Positions 17,419 through 27,192 of a stretch of 60,616 bases of DNA are shown piece after piece. The stretch spans positions 1 to 60,616 of the forward strand of contig NYTH01000042.1 in NCBI GenBank assembly GCA_002683405.1, written 5' to 3'. The stretch comes from Salinisphaeraceae bacterium. Its GTDB lineage: Bacteria; Pseudomonadota; Gammaproteobacteria; Nevskiales; Salinisphaeraceae. Every line of letters starts with the position of its first letter. Positions within the stretch are counted from its first letter, which is position 1. The translations under genes and the position numbers were made by a program. The notes beneath the pieces are model-generated. The model ran no database searches and was not told the origin of the DNA. It worked only from the letters and a program-made list of their open reading frames with translations.

Positions 17419-17579
17419 TGTAGTGCGTCACATTTGATGGCACATTAGACCGAGTTCCATTTTTCGTCAGGCAAGGCGCGCCGACAAGTCATAGCCGTAG
17501 CTATGGCGAGGAGGTGCAACGCCGCATGGCGGAAGATGGGGCCGGTATAAGGGCCAGACAGTGTGGCGCACTACACTAG
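17415..17579. mobile_element. 165-bp MITE-like element with terminal inverted repeats (copy 1)
   Basis: The ends CTAGTGTAGTGCGTCACA and TGTGGCGCACTACACTAG are an 18-bp inverted repeat with one mismatch. The interior has a CATAGC-CGTA-GCTATG hairpin and no convincing ORF. A second copy begins at 60518 and matches over its visible ~98 bp with about one difference. Small size, terminal repeats, no transposase and high identity indicate a recently active non-autonomous element. CTAG is present at both ends and may be target duplication or part of the repeat. Confidence 0.85.
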
Positions 17580-17603
17580 GTGAGAGCAGGTGTTTTGCGC
17601 GGG

Positions 17604-18026
17604 AGCCTTCGTTCGGTTCGGACTTCGACGGGCTCAGCCCGAACGGTATTTCGCTTTCCTCGGCATTTGTTGTCCGCGCATTTTTATCCAATCACTTCTA
17701 CCCGCTCTCTTCTATCCGCTCATCCTGAGCCTGTCGAAGGAAGCTTGTCGAAGGAAGCCTGGCGAGGAAAAGCCGTTCGCCCTGAGCTTGTCGAAGGGCC
17801 TTCGGTTCGGACTTCGATAAGCTCAGCCCGAGCGGTGGTCGGTTACACCCTCAGTGGTTATCCGCGTATTTCTATCCAGGCACTATTATTCGCTCACTTC
17901 TATCCGCTCATCCTGGGCCTGTCGAAGAAAGCTTGTAGAAGGAAGCCTGTCGAGAAAAAGCCGTTCGCCCTGAGCTTGTCGAAGGGCGCTCGATTCGGAC
18001 TTCGACAGGCTCAGTCCGAACGGGGC
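17604..18026. repeat. REP-like repeat array C between the MITE and the Nudix gene
   Basis: Forward units (CCTGAGC(C/T)TGTCGAAGG near 17724, 17782, 17911 and 17967) alternate with inverted units (GACTTCGAC(G/A)(G/A)GCTCAG near 17620, 17810 and 17998). The mirror-image pairs bracket short spacers, as in REPIN-type doublets. The spacers repeat phrases such as TATCCGC(G/T). Nothing else is visible in the 476 bp from the MITE to 18055. Confidence 0.88.
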
Positions 18027-18055
18027 TGTGTTGGTGCTGCCCCCGGCACCGTGCG

Positions 18056-18994
18056 TCAATCGGCCGGCCAGAGCCCCCGGATGGCGGCGATGCCCTGGGC
18101 GCCGGCGGCCCAGGCGTCGTTCAGGTCGGCCGGCGTGAGGCCGCCCAGCGCGTAGACGGGCATGGCGATACCTGTGCGGCCGGCGGTGAAGCCGTCCCAG
18201 GTCAGCGGCCGGGCCTGCGGATGGGTTTGCGTGGGCTTGACGGGCGACAGCGTGGCGAAATCGGCCCCCATGCCCTGGGCGCTGAGCAGTTCTTCCCGGT
18301 TGTGGCAGGACACGCCGAACCAGCCGTCGCACGAATCCGGCCGGCCGACCTGCCGGGCCTGCTCAAAGCTCAGATGCATGCCGGCGGCGCCGCGCACATT
18401 CAGCGGACGATCCAGCAGCAGGCTGACGTCGCAACCGGCGAGACTGTTCATCAGCTGATTGGCGAGCCCGGTGTAGGCCGCGTCATCCAGGCCCGGCTGG
18501 CGGAGCCGGACGAGCCGGACGCCGGATTCCACGCAGCGCTGCAGCCTGGCGGCAAACGCGTCGCCATCGCCGTCGAACGCAGGGGTGATCAGGTACTGCG
18601 GCGGCAGCCGCAGGGCGTCGACAATGGGCTTGTTCGCCGCCAGCAGATCGTAGCCACGCAGGCCGTCCGGCGCGGTCCAGGCCAGCGGCTGGCCCTCGCA
18701 GGAGGCGGGCTCGCCCTGCCAGTCGGTGACCAGCCACATCTGCAGGTTCACCCGGCGGTGTGTGTACGCATGGGAAAAGGACAGCAGCGGCCGGGCTTGG
18801 CGAACCTGTATGCCCAGCTCCTCCACCAGCTCGCGGTCCAGCGCGGCGCGGTTGCTCTCGCCCGGCTCGACCTTGCCGCCGGGGAATTCCCACTTGCCCG
18901 CGCCGTCGGTGCCGGGCCGGCGCCGCGCGATCAACACCTGGCCGTCGCGCCGCTGCAAAACGCCGGCGGCGATGTCCAGGGCGGGCGTGGGCAT
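18056..18994 (-). CDS. Nudix hydrolase (MutT-like) fused to a ThiE-like TIM-barrel domain
   Basis: A 312-residue two-domain protein. Residues 1-130 are a MutT-type Nudix domain with the box GGKVEPGESNRAALDRELVEELG, expected to hydrolyse 8-oxo-dGTP. Residues ~170-312 resemble thiamine-phosphate synthase/TenI (CDVSLLLDR, GMHLSFEQARQ, DFATLSPVKPTQTHP, YALGGL). This fusion is known in gammaproteobacteria, usually next to argJ and secA. Whether the ThiE part makes thiamine phosphate is uncertain. The start overlaps the argJ stop by 1 bp (TGATG). Confidence 0.88.
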   Translation of the reverse strand: MPTPALDIAAGVLQRRDGQVLIARRRPGTDGAGKWEFPGGKVEPGESNRAALDRELVEELGIQVRQARPLLSFSHAYTHRRVNLQMWLVTDWQGEPASCEGQPLAWTAPDGLRGYDLLAANKPIVDALRLPPQYLITPAFDGDGDAFAARLQRCVESGVRLVRLRQPGLDDAAYTGLANQLMNSLAGCDVSLLLDRPLNVRGAAGMHLSFEQARQVGRPDSCDGWFGVSCHNREELLSAQGMGADFATLSPVKPTQTHPQARPLTWDGFTAGRTGIAMPVYALGGLTPADLNDAWAAGAQGIAAIRGLWPAD

Positions 18995-20214
18995 CAGCTG
19001 CGGTATTCCGCGTTGATGCGCACGTACTCGTAGCTGAGGTCTGTCGTCCAGATCGTCGTCGCCGCGTCTCCGCGACCCAGACCGATACGGATATCGAATT
19101 CCGCCTGGGCCATGATGGCGGCGGCGTCGGCCTCGGAGTAACCCGGCACCGGCTGGCCCTGATGCACGATGTCGACCGACCCGAGCGCAATATCCACGCG
19201 GCCGATGTCCAGCTGCGCCAGACCCGCCCGGCCGACCGCCGCAAGAATACGGCCCCAGTTCGGATCGCCGGCAAAACAGGCCGTCTTGACCAGCGGCGAA
19301 TGCGCCACGGTAAACGCCACCTGCCGGGCCTCGTCCACGCTGGCGGCCGAGTCCACCTTGATGGCGACGAACCGCGTGGCACCCTCGCCGTCACGCACGA
19401 TGGCCTGGGCCAGCTCGCGCAATACGGTTTCAACGGCGTTGGCGAACGTCGGCCAGCCGGGATGATCAGGCGTAAGCGCCGGGCCGGTCTGGCCGGTGGC
19501 CGCCAGCACGCAGGCGTCGTTGGTGGACGTATCGCCATCCACCGTGATGCTGTTGAAGCTGCGCTGCACGGCGGGGGCCAGCAGCGCCTGCAGATCGGCC
19601 TGGCTGACGCGGGCGTCGGTAGCCACGAACGCCAGCATGGTGGCCATGTTGGGCTTGATCATGCCGGCGCCCTTGGTCATGCCGGTGATCGTGATGGGCG
19701 GCTCGCCGTCACCCAGCTCGACACGGCGGCTGAGAGCCTTCGGCTGGGTGTCGGTGGTCATGATGGCGCGGGCCGCATCCAGCCACCCGGCTTCGGACAG
19801 GTTGCCCGGCAGCGCGGGAATGGCCTTGCAGATGCGCTCTGCGGGCAGCAGCTGGCCAATCACGCCGGTGGAGAACGGCAGAACGGACTCGGCCGGCACA
19901 TCAAAGGCCTCGGCCAGCGCCTGGCAGGTCTGCAGCGCCGCCTCGTGACCCGCACGCCCGGTGCCCGCATTGGCGTTGCCGCTGTTGATGAGCAGCGCCC
20001 GGATGCTGCCGGCCGCGACCCGCTCACGGGCGATGAGGACCGGCGCGGCCGCAAAGGCGTTTTGCGTGAATACGGCCGCGACCTGGGTGTTGGGCGCGAA
20101 CAGCAGGGCGGTCACGTCCGGCCGGCCGGGTTTCTTCACGGCGGCTTCGGCTACGCCGAGCCGTACGCCCGGCACCGGCAGCAGATTGCCCGGTGGTTTG
20201 AGGTTGACGGCCAC
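18994..20214 (-). CDS. argJ: Bifunctional glutamate N-acetyltransferase / N-acetylglutamate synthase ArgJ
   Basis: A 406-residue enzyme of the cyclic arginine pathway. It transfers acetyl from N-acetylornithine to glutamate. The self-cleavage region KGAGMIKPNMATMLAF carries the nucleophilic Thr that separates alpha and beta chains. TGVIGQLLP and DGDTSTND are conserved active-site blocks. GTG start at 20214, 22 bp after secA. The whole protein looks intact. Confidence 0.95.
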   Translation of the reverse strand: MAVNLKPPGNLLPVPGVRLGVAEAAVKKPGRPDVTALLFAPNTQVAAVFTQNAFAAAPVLIARERVAAGSIRALLINSGNANAGTGRAGHEAALQTCQALAEAFDVPAESVLPFSTGVIGQLLPAERICKAIPALPGNLSEAGWLDAARAIMTTDTQPKALSRRVELGDGEPPITITGMTKGAGMIKPNMATMLAFVATDARVSQADLQALLAPAVQRSFNSITVDGDTSTNDACVLAATGQTGPALTPDHPGWPTFANAVETVLRELAQAIVRDGEGATRFVAIKVDSAASVDEARQVAFTVAHSPLVKTACFAGDPNWGRILAAVGRAGLAQLDIGRVDIALGSVDIVHQGQPVPGYSEADAAAIMAQAEFDIRIGLGRGDAATTIWTTDLSYEYVRINAEYRS

Positions 20215-20236
20215 GCCCGCTCAGCCTCCGAGCAGG

Positions 20237-23029
20237 TCAGGCACGACCGTGGCAGTGCTTGAATTTCTTGCCCGAACCGCAGGGGCAGGCTTCGTTACGG
20301 CCGACCTTGCGATCTTCCCGCACGAACGTTTCCGGCCGCGCCTGGGGTTGCGGTTGGGGCGCAGGCTGGGCGGGGGCCCGTCCCGGCGCCGGCTGCCCCG
20401 GATTGACCGGCGCACCGCCACCGGCCGATGCGGCCGCCTGCTGCGAGGCGGCGGCCTCGGCGTCCATGGCGCTCTGCGCTTCGGCGTGCTGGTAGTTCAA
20501 ATCCTCGACGCGCTCGCGACTCTGCTGCTGCGCTTCTTCGGTAATATCCGCCCGCAGCTGGCCGCGCGCCAGAATGGTCACCACCTCATGCTTCAACCGG
20601 TTGAGCATTTCGGTGAACATGGTGAAGGCTTCGCGCTTGTATTCGTTCTTGGGGTCCTTCTGCGCGTAGCTGCGCAGGTGAATGCCCTTGCGCAGGTAGT
20701 CCATGGCCGCCAGATGCTCGCGCCAGAGCGAGTCCAGCACCTGCAGCATGACGGCCTTTTCGATCTTGGACATCGCCTCTTCGCCGACTTCGTCGCGCTT
20801 GGCGTTGTAGTCGGCCCAGACCTGATCGTGAATACGGTCGCGCAGGCCTTCCTCGTCGAGCTTGGAATCCTCGTCCAGCCACTGCTGCACGGGCATCTCC
20901 TCGCCCAGTTCGCGCTGGATGGCTTCCTGGAGGCCGGGCACGTCCCACTGCTCTTCCAGCGTGCCGCGCGGCATGTGCTCGTTGATGATGTCGGCCACCA
21001 CGTCGCCCCAGATGTTCTCGATGACATCCGTGACCTGGCCCTCTTCCATCAGCTCGTTGCGCTGCTCGTAAACCACCATTCGCTGGTCGTTGGCCACGTT
21101 GTCGTATTCGAGCAGCTGCTTGCGGATGTCGAAGTGGTGCGACTCGACCTTGCGCTGGGCGTTTTCGATGGCGCGGGAGACCCACTTGTGCTCGATGGCC
21201 TCGCCCTCTTCCAGCCCCAGGCCCTGCAGCATGCTGCGCAGGCGCGGCGGCGTGAAGATGCGCATGAGGCTGTCTTCGAGCGACAGGTAGAACCGGCTGG
21301 CGCCCGGGTCACCCTGACGGCCCGACCGGCCGCGCAGCTGGTTGTCCACGCGGCGGGATTCATGCCGCTCCGAGCCGATGACGTACAGGCCGCCGGCCTC
21401 CAGCACCGCATCGTGGCGCTGTTTCCAGTCGTCCACGATGGCCTGCCGGGCCGCCGTATCGTCTTCGGGCAGGGCCTCGAGCTCCGGATCGGGGCTGCCG
21501 CCCAGCACGATGTCGGTACCGCGGCCGGCCATGTTGGTGGCAATGGTCACGGCGCCGCCGCGGCCGGCCTGGGCAATGATTTCCGCCTCGCGCTCGTGCT
21601 GCTTGGCGTTGAGCACCTCGTGCGGAATCTTGCGCTGCTTGAGCAGGCCGGAGAGCAGTTCGGAGGCCTCGATGGAGGCCGTGCCCACCAGAATCGGCTG
21701 GCCATTGTCGCGCTTGGTCTCGATATCCGAGGCGATGGCCTCGAATTTCTCGCGCGTGGTCATGTAGATCTGATCCGCCATGTCGTCGCGGATCATCGGC
21801 TTGTTGGTGGGGATGACCACCACCTCCAGGCCATAGATGGACTGGAACTCGTAGGCCTCGGTGTCGGCCGTGCCGGTCATGCCGCCCAGCTTGGAATACA
21901 GCCGGAAGAAATTCTGGAAGGTGATGGACGCCAGCGTCTGGTTCTCGCGCTGGATCTTCACGCCTTCCTTGGCCTCGACGGCCTGATGCAGACCATCGGA
22001 CCAGCGGCGGCCCGGCATGGTGCGACCGGTGAACTCGTCGACGATGACCACCTGACCGTTGGCCAGGATGTAGTCGATGTCCTTCTTGTACAGCGCATGG
22101 GCGCGCAGGCCGGCATTCAGGTGATGCATGAGGATGACGTTGTTCACGTCATACAGGCTTTCGTCGTCGGGCAGTAGCCCGGACTCGTGCATCAGGCCTT
22201 CCACCTTCTGGTGGCCGTCTTCCGTGAGATGCACCTGGCGGGATTTCTCGTCCGCGTGGAAATCGCCGGGGCCGTCCTCTTCCTCCTGGCGCTCCAGCCG
22301 CGGAATCAGCTTGTTGATGCGCCGGTAGAGTTCGGGATCGTCATCGGTGGGGCCGGAAATGATCAGCGGCGTCCGGGCTTCGTCGATGAGGATGGAATCC
22401 ACTTCGTCGATGATCGCGAAATTCAGGCCGCGCTGGACGCGGTCCTCCACGGCAAAGGCCATGTTGTCGCGCAGGTAATCAAAACCGTATTCGTTGTTGG
22501 TGCCGTAGGTGACGTCCGCGGCGTAGGCTTCACGCTTTTCGTCCGTGCTCTGGCCGGAGTAGATCACTCCGGTCGTCAGGCCGAGAAACCGGTAGATGCG
22601 GCCCATCCAGTCGGCGTCGCGGCGAGCGAGATAGTCGTTCACCGTGACCACGTGCACGCCCTTGCCTCCGAGCGCGTTTAGATAGACCGCCAGGGTGGCG
22701 ACCAGCGTCTTGCCCTCGCCCGTCTTCATTTCGGCGATCTTGCCGTCGTGCAGCACCATGCCGCCGATCAGCTGCACATCGAAATGACGCAGACCCAGCA
22801 CCCGCTTGCCGGCCTCGCGCACCACCGCAAAGGCTTCGGGGAGAATGGAGTCAAGGCTTTCGCCCTCGTTCAGGCGGCTGCGGAAATCGTCGGTATGCTG
22901 GCGCAGTTCGTCGTCGGACAGCGCGGCGAGCGGCTCTTCGAGCCCGCTGATCTGCTGCGCCGTCTTCCGCATCTTCTTGACGACGCGCTGGTTGCGGCTA
23001 CCCAGGATCTTGCTGAAAAAATTGCTCAC
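20237..23029 (-). CDS. secA: Preprotein translocase ATPase SecA
   Basis: A 930-residue motor that drives proteins through SecYEG. Visible are [13 protein letters not shown] (Walker A), [15 protein letters not shown] (Walker B), NMAGRGTDI and [10 protein letters not shown] in motor domain 2. The C-terminal zinc/SecB-binding tail is [18 protein letters not shown]-rich linker of about 80 residues precedes that tail. GTG start at 23029. No secM-like gene is present upstream; a terminator-like hairpin lies 61 bp upstream instead. Confidence 0.97.
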   Translation of the reverse strand: MSNFFSKILGSRNQRVVKKMRKTAQQISGLEEPLAALSDDELRQHTDDFRSRLNEGESLDSILPEAFAVVREAGKRVLGLRHFDVQLIGGMVLHDGKIAEMKTGEGKTLVATLAVYLNALGGKGVHVVTVNDYLARRDADWMGRIYRFLGLTTGVIYSGQSTDEKREAYAADVTYGTNNEYGFDYLRDNMAFAVEDRVQRGLNFAIIDEVDSILIDEARTPLIISGPTDDDPELYRRINKLIPRLERQEEEDGPGDFHADEKSRQVHLTEDGHQKVEGLMHESGLLPDDESLYDVNNVILMHHLNAGLRAHALYKKDIDYILANGQVVIVDEFTGRTMPGRRWSDGLHQAVEAKEGVKIQRENQTLASITFQNFFRLYSKLGGMTGTADTEAYEFQSIYGLEVVVIPTNKPMIRDDMADQIYMTTREKFEAIASDIETKRDNGQPILVGTASIEASELLSGLLKQRKIPHEVLNAKQHEREAEIIAQAGRGGAVTIATNMAGRGTDIVLGGSPDPELEALPEDDTAARQAIVDDWKQRHDAVLEAGGLYVIGSERHESRRVDNQLRGRSGRQGDPGASRFYLSLEDSLMRIFTPPRLRSMLQGLGLEEGEAIEHKWVSRAIENAQRKVESHHFDIRKQLLEYDNVANDQRMVVYEQRNELMEEGQVTDVIENIWGDVVADIINEHMPRGTLEEQWDVPGLQEAIQRELGEEMPVQQWLDEDSKLDEEGLRDRIHDQVWADYNAKRDEVGEEAMSKIEKAVMLQVLDSLWREHLAAMDYLRKGIHLRSYAQKDPKNEYKREAFTMFTEMLNRLKHEVVTILARGQLRADITEEAQQQSRERVEDLNYQHAEAQSAMDAEAAASQQAAASAGGGAPVNPGQPAPGRAPAQPAPQPQPQARPETFVREDRKVGRNEACPCGSGKKFKHCHGRA

Positions 23030-23089
23030 TATTCGTCCCTGGCCTCAGCAGCACGAAGCGGCGTCCGGTGGTCGCGATCCTGGCAATGT

Positions 23090-23124
23090 AAAAAGCCGGC
23101 GTCTCGTGTAAGTCGAGTCCGGCT
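23090..23124 (-). terminator. Rho-independent terminator between the M23 peptidase gene and secA
   Basis: On the minus strand, AGCCGG-A-CTCG pairs with CGAG-ACG-CCGGCT and is followed by TTTTT. It would end the M23 transcript just before secA or act in the secA leader. The remaining gap, 23125-23330, shows no gene; the short minus-strand frame there has no recognisable domain. Confidence 0.65.
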
Positions 23125-23330
23125 GTAACGACGGGCGCATTGCGGCAAGATCTGCTGGCGTAACGGGCGCCCCTTGGCCGCGGGGCATTCGTTCAAGAGC
23201 TGACTGTCCCTGCCGGGACGGGCCAGGCAGATATTACGACCGCGCAATCATAACCCACACGGCCGGCCGGTTTCAGTAGCGCGGCCGGCTTCCGCGATTC
23301 AGCGGATCCTGCAGGCGCCGCGACGGGCCG

Positions 23331-24266
23331 CTAGCGGGCCGCGTGAATGTATTCGGTGGGGTTGACGAGCTTGCCGTTGCGCATGACTTCGAAGTGCACG
23401 TGCGGACCGGTCGCCCGGCCGGTGGCGCCCATCTTGGCGATGACCTGACCCCGATCCACGCGGTCACCCACGTTGACCAGAATCTTCTGGTTGTGGCCGT
23501 AACGCGTGACGTAGCCGTTGCCGTGATTGATTTCGACCTGGTTGCCGTAGCCGCCCTTCACGCCGGCGTAGGACACCACGCCCGACGCCACGGACACGAC
23601 GTCCGCGCCCAGTCCGGCGGCGAAATCCACGCCGTGGTGGCTGGTGGAACGACCCGTGAACGGGTCCCGGCGAAGGCCGTAGGTGGAAGAAATCCAGCCC
23701 TTGGTGACCGGTCGGCCCGAGGGCATGACCTCTTCGCGCAGTTCGCCCGCCACCAGCAGCTCGCGCAGCACGCGCATCTGGCGCTCGCGCGCGTCCAGGT
23801 CGGCAGAAAACTCGCGGATGGCGGCATTGAGCTCATCCATACCGGGCGCCGGACCTTCCTGGGCGCTTTCCGGGCCGCCGACGGGCGGCTCGCGATTGAA
23901 ATCGAATTCAGCGGCGTCGAGCTTGGCGATCTGCGCCATGCGCTCGCCGGCCGCGTTGAGGCGGGTGACCTGGGCCTGCAGTCGGCCGAGCCGCCGCGCC
24001 AGGGCGTGCGCGCTGTCGTCCATCGATTGTTTCAGAGCGGCGATTTCGGACCGCTGCTGAGCCACCTGTTCATCCCAGACTGCGGTCGCTTCGTAGACCT
24101 GCTCCACGTCGGCCTGCCCCGGGGACATCTTGTAGCCAAGCCACGCGGCCGACCCGAGGGCCGCAAGTGGCAGGACAATGGCTGGCACCAGAAAAAGTGC
24201 CGAGCGCGGGAAGAAACGCATCTTCCACGTCTGTCCTCGCGAATGACTGATGAGTATGATGTCCAT
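23331..24266 (-). CDS. M23-family peptidoglycan endopeptidase, membrane anchored
   Basis: A 311-residue protein. Residues 20-45 form one signal-anchor (ALFLVPAIVLPLAALGSAAW). A coiled-coil of about 130 residues follows, then the LytM/M23 domain. The zinc ligands are intact: HHGVDFAAG (HxxxD) and GPHVHFEV (HxH). Its position between secA and lpxC, next to dciA, is conserved in many gammaproteobacteria. An intact site points to a real peptidoglycan hydrolase rather than an EnvC/NlpD-type activator. The physiological substrate is not shown by the sequence. Confidence 0.92.
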   Translation of the reverse strand: MDIILISHSRGQTWKMRFFPRSALFLVPAIVLPLAALGSAAWLGYKMSPGQADVEQVYEATAVWDEQVAQQRSEIAALKQSMDDSAHALARRLGRLQAQVTRLNAAGERMAQIAKLDAAEFDFNREPPVGGPESAQEGPAPGMDELNAAIREFSADLDARERQMRVLRELLVAGELREEVMPSGRPVTKGWISSTYGLRRDPFTGRSTSHHGVDFAAGLGADVVSVASGVVSYAGVKGGYGNQVEINHGNGYVTRYGHNQKILVNVGDRVDRGQVIAKMGATGRATGPHVHFEVMRNGKLVNPTEYIHAAR

Positions 24267-24305
24267 ACAATTCCGTAACTTACCGACTCAGTAGTAGATA
24301 TCGGC

Positions 24306-24758
24306 GTGAAGGCGAAAATACGCAGCCTGGAAGCGGTGTTCCAATCCCCACACGATGGACTCAAGAGTCTAAGTGTGCGCACAGCGTTTCTGCAAGAAGC
24401 GAACCAGGCGCTGCTGGAGGTGCTCCCGGCGGAAGCCGCCGACCATATTCAGGTCGCCGAGTGCGCCGGTCAGCGGCTGGTCATCGTGACAGACTCTGCG
24501 GCCTGGGCCACCCGTCTGCGTTATCAGAGTAGTCGTTTGAGCCGCGTCTTGCCGGCCCGTCTGGGTATTGCGGTCAACCGCGTCGAGGTGCGAGTCAGAA
24601 GTCGACCCGCCCCGGCACCGGCGCCAATCTACAACAGGCAGATGTCCGACGCCTCGCGGCGCCTGCTGACCCAGACGGCCGCCCAGTTATCCGACAAATC
24701 GCTGGCGGACGCAATACTCAGACTGGCGCGAGCGGGCCACGACGCGACGGGCGGCTGA
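24306..24758 (+). CDS. dciA: DciA-family (DUF721) replicative helicase loader
   Basis: A 150-residue protein with a KH-like DUF721 domain (LLEVLPAEAADHIQVAECAG, LVIVTDSAAWATRLRYQ, VNRVEVRVR). DciA loads the replicative helicase DnaB in bacteria that lack DnaC. GTG 24306. It is divergent from the M23 gene and convergent with lpxC (13-bp gap). The C-terminal basic, disordered region is normal for the family. Confidence 0.88.
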   Translation: MKAKIRSLEAVFQSPHDGLKSLSVRTAFLQEANQALLEVLPAEAADHIQVAECAGQRLVIVTDSAAWATRLRYQSSRLSRVLPARLGIAVNRVEVRVRSRPAPAPAPIYNRQMSDASRRLLTQTAAQLSDKSLADAILRLARAGHDATGG

Positions 24759-24770
24759 GCCGCCGGCCGC

Positions 24771-25688
24771 TCAGGCAGCCGCGATCGGCCGCGCCTTCAC
24801 GTAGGAAATCGGCACGTCTTCAACGTCGTCGAAGCTGACTGCTTCCCAGGCGCTGCGGTCCGCGATCATCGCGCGCAGCAGCTTGTTGTTCAGGCCATGG
24901 CCGGATTTGTAGCCGGTGTAGCTGCCAATTAGCCCGCAGCCGAGCAGGTACAGATCACCAATGGCGTCCAGAATCTTGTGGCGCACGAATTCGTTGTCGT
25001 AACGCAGACCGTCGGCGTTGAGCACGCGATAGTCGTCCAGCACGACGGCGTTATCCATGCTGCCGCCGCGCGCAAGATTGTGCGAGCGCAGGAATTCGAT
25101 GTCGCGCATGAAACCGAAGGTACGGGCCCGCGAGACTTCCTTCACGAATGTCGTGCTGGAGAAGTCCACGCTGAGCGTCTGCACATCGGAATCGAAAGCC
25201 GGATGGTCGAAATCGATGCAGAAATTGACCTTGTATCCATCGAAGGGATCAAAGCGCGCCCACTTGTCGTCTTCGTGCACCTGAACGGGGCGTTTAATGC
25301 GAATGAACTTCTTTGGTGCATCCAGTTCCTGAATGCCCGCGGACTGCAGCAGGAACACGAAAGGCCCGGCGCTGCCGTCCATGATGGGCACTTCGTCGGA
25401 GGACAACTCCACGATGGCGTTGTCGATACCCAGGCCGGCCATGGCCGACAGCAGGTGCTCGACCGTCTGGATACGAATCTTGCCCTGCACCAGGGTAGTC
25501 GCCAGCGTGGTTTCACCCACGGCCAGCGCGTCGGCCTTCACGGTGACGGCCGGTTCGAGATCGGTACGGTGGAAGACGATGCCGTGATCTGCAGGCGCCG
25601 GGCGCAGGGTCATATAGACCTTGTGGCCGGTGTGCAGACCCACGCCAGTGGCGCGAATCGAATTTTTTAGTGTTCTTTGTCTGAGCAT
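24771..25688 (-). CDS. lpxC: UDP-3-O-acyl-N-acetylglucosamine deacetylase LpxC
   Basis: A 305-residue zinc deacetylase, the committed step of lipid A synthesis. Zinc ligands are in [17 protein letters not shown] and [26 protein letters not shown] is also conserved. It is the usual last gene after ftsZ. A 293-bp gap to ftsZ suggests its own promoter; an ACACGTGT palindrome lies at about 25873-25880 in that gap, with no clear -35/-10. Confidence 0.97.
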   Translation of the reverse strand: MLRQRTLKNSIRATGVGLHTGHKVYMTLRPAPADHGIVFHRTDLEPAVTVKADALAVGETTLATTLVQGKIRIQTVEHLLSAMAGLGIDNAIVELSSDEVPIMDGSAGPFVFLLQSAGIQELDAPKKFIRIKRPVQVHEDDKWARFDPFDGYKVNFCIDFDHPAFDSDVQTLSVDFSSTTFVKEVSRARTFGFMRDIEFLRSHNLARGGSMDNAVVLDDYRVLNADGLRYDNEFVRHKILDAIGDLYLLGCGLIGSYTGYKSGHGLNNKLLRAMIADRSAWEAVSFDDVEDVPISYVKARPIAAA

Positions 25689-25981
25689 CGTAGTCCCCTC
25701 AATCTAATGCAAGCGTCCGACCATTGATAGTGACGGCGCGGCGATGACGGAACGACAATCGGCTTGTTTCCGTCAACGCGCTGCTGTCACACGGCCGTAA
25801 CCCGCGAGAGCTATGGTCTAACTTCCCGGTTTAACGCCGGCTGAACGGTGCTGCGGTGCAAAAATTACTGCGCACACGTGTTGCAAACGTTCAATGTTAG
25901 CACAAACGCCTTCCCCCAGGACGGGCGCGGCGCACGGCCGCCACGCCCATCCCGGAGTCCGGCACCTATTGCACCCCCTGC

Positions 25982-27142
25982 TTAATCGGCCTGGTTACGC
26001 AGGAAAGCGGGCACATCCAGATACTCGATGTCCACCGCGGCATTCTCGTTGGCCCGCTGACGCGGCGCCTGACGAATGACGGTGGGGGTATCGAGCTTGT
26101 CGTATTCCGGCCGGCCGCCGGAATCACGCTCACGGAAACGACGCGCGGTATCGCGGCCGTTCCCGGCGAGCACCTGCTGACGGCCCAGACCCGTGGCCAC
26201 GACGGTGACGCAGATTTCGTCCGCCATGTCCGGATCGACCGCCATGCCGACGATGACTTCGGCGTTTTCGGCGCCCATGTCGGCAATCACCTCGTTGACG
26301 ATCTGGAACTCGTGAATGCCCAGATCCTCGTCACCGGTCACGTTGACCAGCAGACCCTGCGCCCCGTGCAGATTCAGATCATCCAGAAGCGGGGATGCCA
26401 GCGCGGCCTCGGCTGCCTGACGGGCACGGTCGTCACCCACGGCGGTGGCGCGGCCCATCATTGCCATACCCTGCACCGACATGACGCGACGCACGTCGGC
26501 AAAGTCGACGTTCATCATGCCCGGCCGGGTGATCAGGTCCGAAATGCCCTGAACGGCGTTGTGCAGCACGTCGTTGGCGGCACGGAAAGCCGCCTTCAGC
26601 GTGGTGTTCTTGCCCAGGGCGGTCAGCAGCTTTTCGTTGGGAATCACGATCAGCGAGTCCACGTAGCGCTGCAGTTCCTCGATACCCTGCTTGGCAATGT
26701 CCATGCGCTTGGCCCGCTCGAACGGGAAGGGCTTGGTCACCACGGCGAGGGTCAGAATGCCCAGCTCGCGGGCAATTTCCGCGACCACGGGCGCCGCGCC
26801 GGTACCGGTGCCGCCGCCCATGCCGCAGGTGATGAACAGCATGTCGGCGCCGTCGATCGTCTCGCGGATGCGCTCGCGATCCTCTTCCGCCGCCTGGCGG
26901 CCAATAACCGGGTCAGCGCCCGCGCCCAGACCGCGCGTGATGCTGGCGCCGATCTGAACACGATGGTCTGCCTGACAGCGGTCCAGATGCTGGGCGTCGG
27001 TGTTGGCGCAGATGAACTCCACGCCCTCGATGCCCGCATCCACCATCTGGTTGACGGTGTTGCTGCCGCCGCCACCAACGCCGACCACCTTGATGTTGGG
27101 GCGCTGGCTGTGATTGTCCGCGAATTCGAATACTTCGCTCAT
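25982..27142 (-). CDS. ftsZ: Cell division GTPase FtsZ
   Basis: A 386-residue tubulin homologue forming the Z-ring. The GTP-binding loop is GGGTGTGAAPV; VGGGGSNTVNQM lies at the N-terminus and the T7 loop has NVDFADVRRVM. The C-terminal peptide EYLDVPAFLRNQAD is the conserved docking tail for FtsA, ZipA and ZapD. It lies 50 bp after ftsA. Its ATG follows AGGAGAC. Confidence 0.97.
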   Translation of the reverse strand: MSEVFEFADNHSQRPNIKVVGVGGGGSNTVNQMVDAGIEGVEFICANTDAQHLDRCQADHRVQIGASITRGLGAGADPVIGRQAAEEDRERIRETIDGADMLFITCGMGGGTGTGAAPVVAEIARELGILTLAVVTKPFPFERAKRMDIAKQGIEELQRYVDSLIVIPNEKLLTALGKNTTLKAAFRAANDVLHNAVQGISDLITRPGMMNVDFADVRRVMSVQGMAMMGRATAVGDDRARQAAEAALASPLLDDLNLHGAQGLLVNVTGDEDLGIHEFQIVNEVIADMGAENAEVIVGMAVDPDMADEICVTVVATGLGRQQVLAGNGRDTARRFRERDSGGRPEYDKLDTPTVIRQAPRQRANENAAVDIEYLDVPAFLRNQAD

Positions 27143-27192
27143 TTCAGTCTCCTAAGTTGCCGTGCTTGAAAAGATGTTCCGTGGGCGATTCT

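Noticed and set aside
20237-22177. Long plus-strand frame opposite secA
   Set aside because: Its translation is low-complexity and has no motif, while secA is complete on the other strand.
23029-23247. Possible secM-like gene upstream of secA
   Set aside because: No signal peptide or arrest-like motif is seen, and a terminator-like hairpin crosses the frame.
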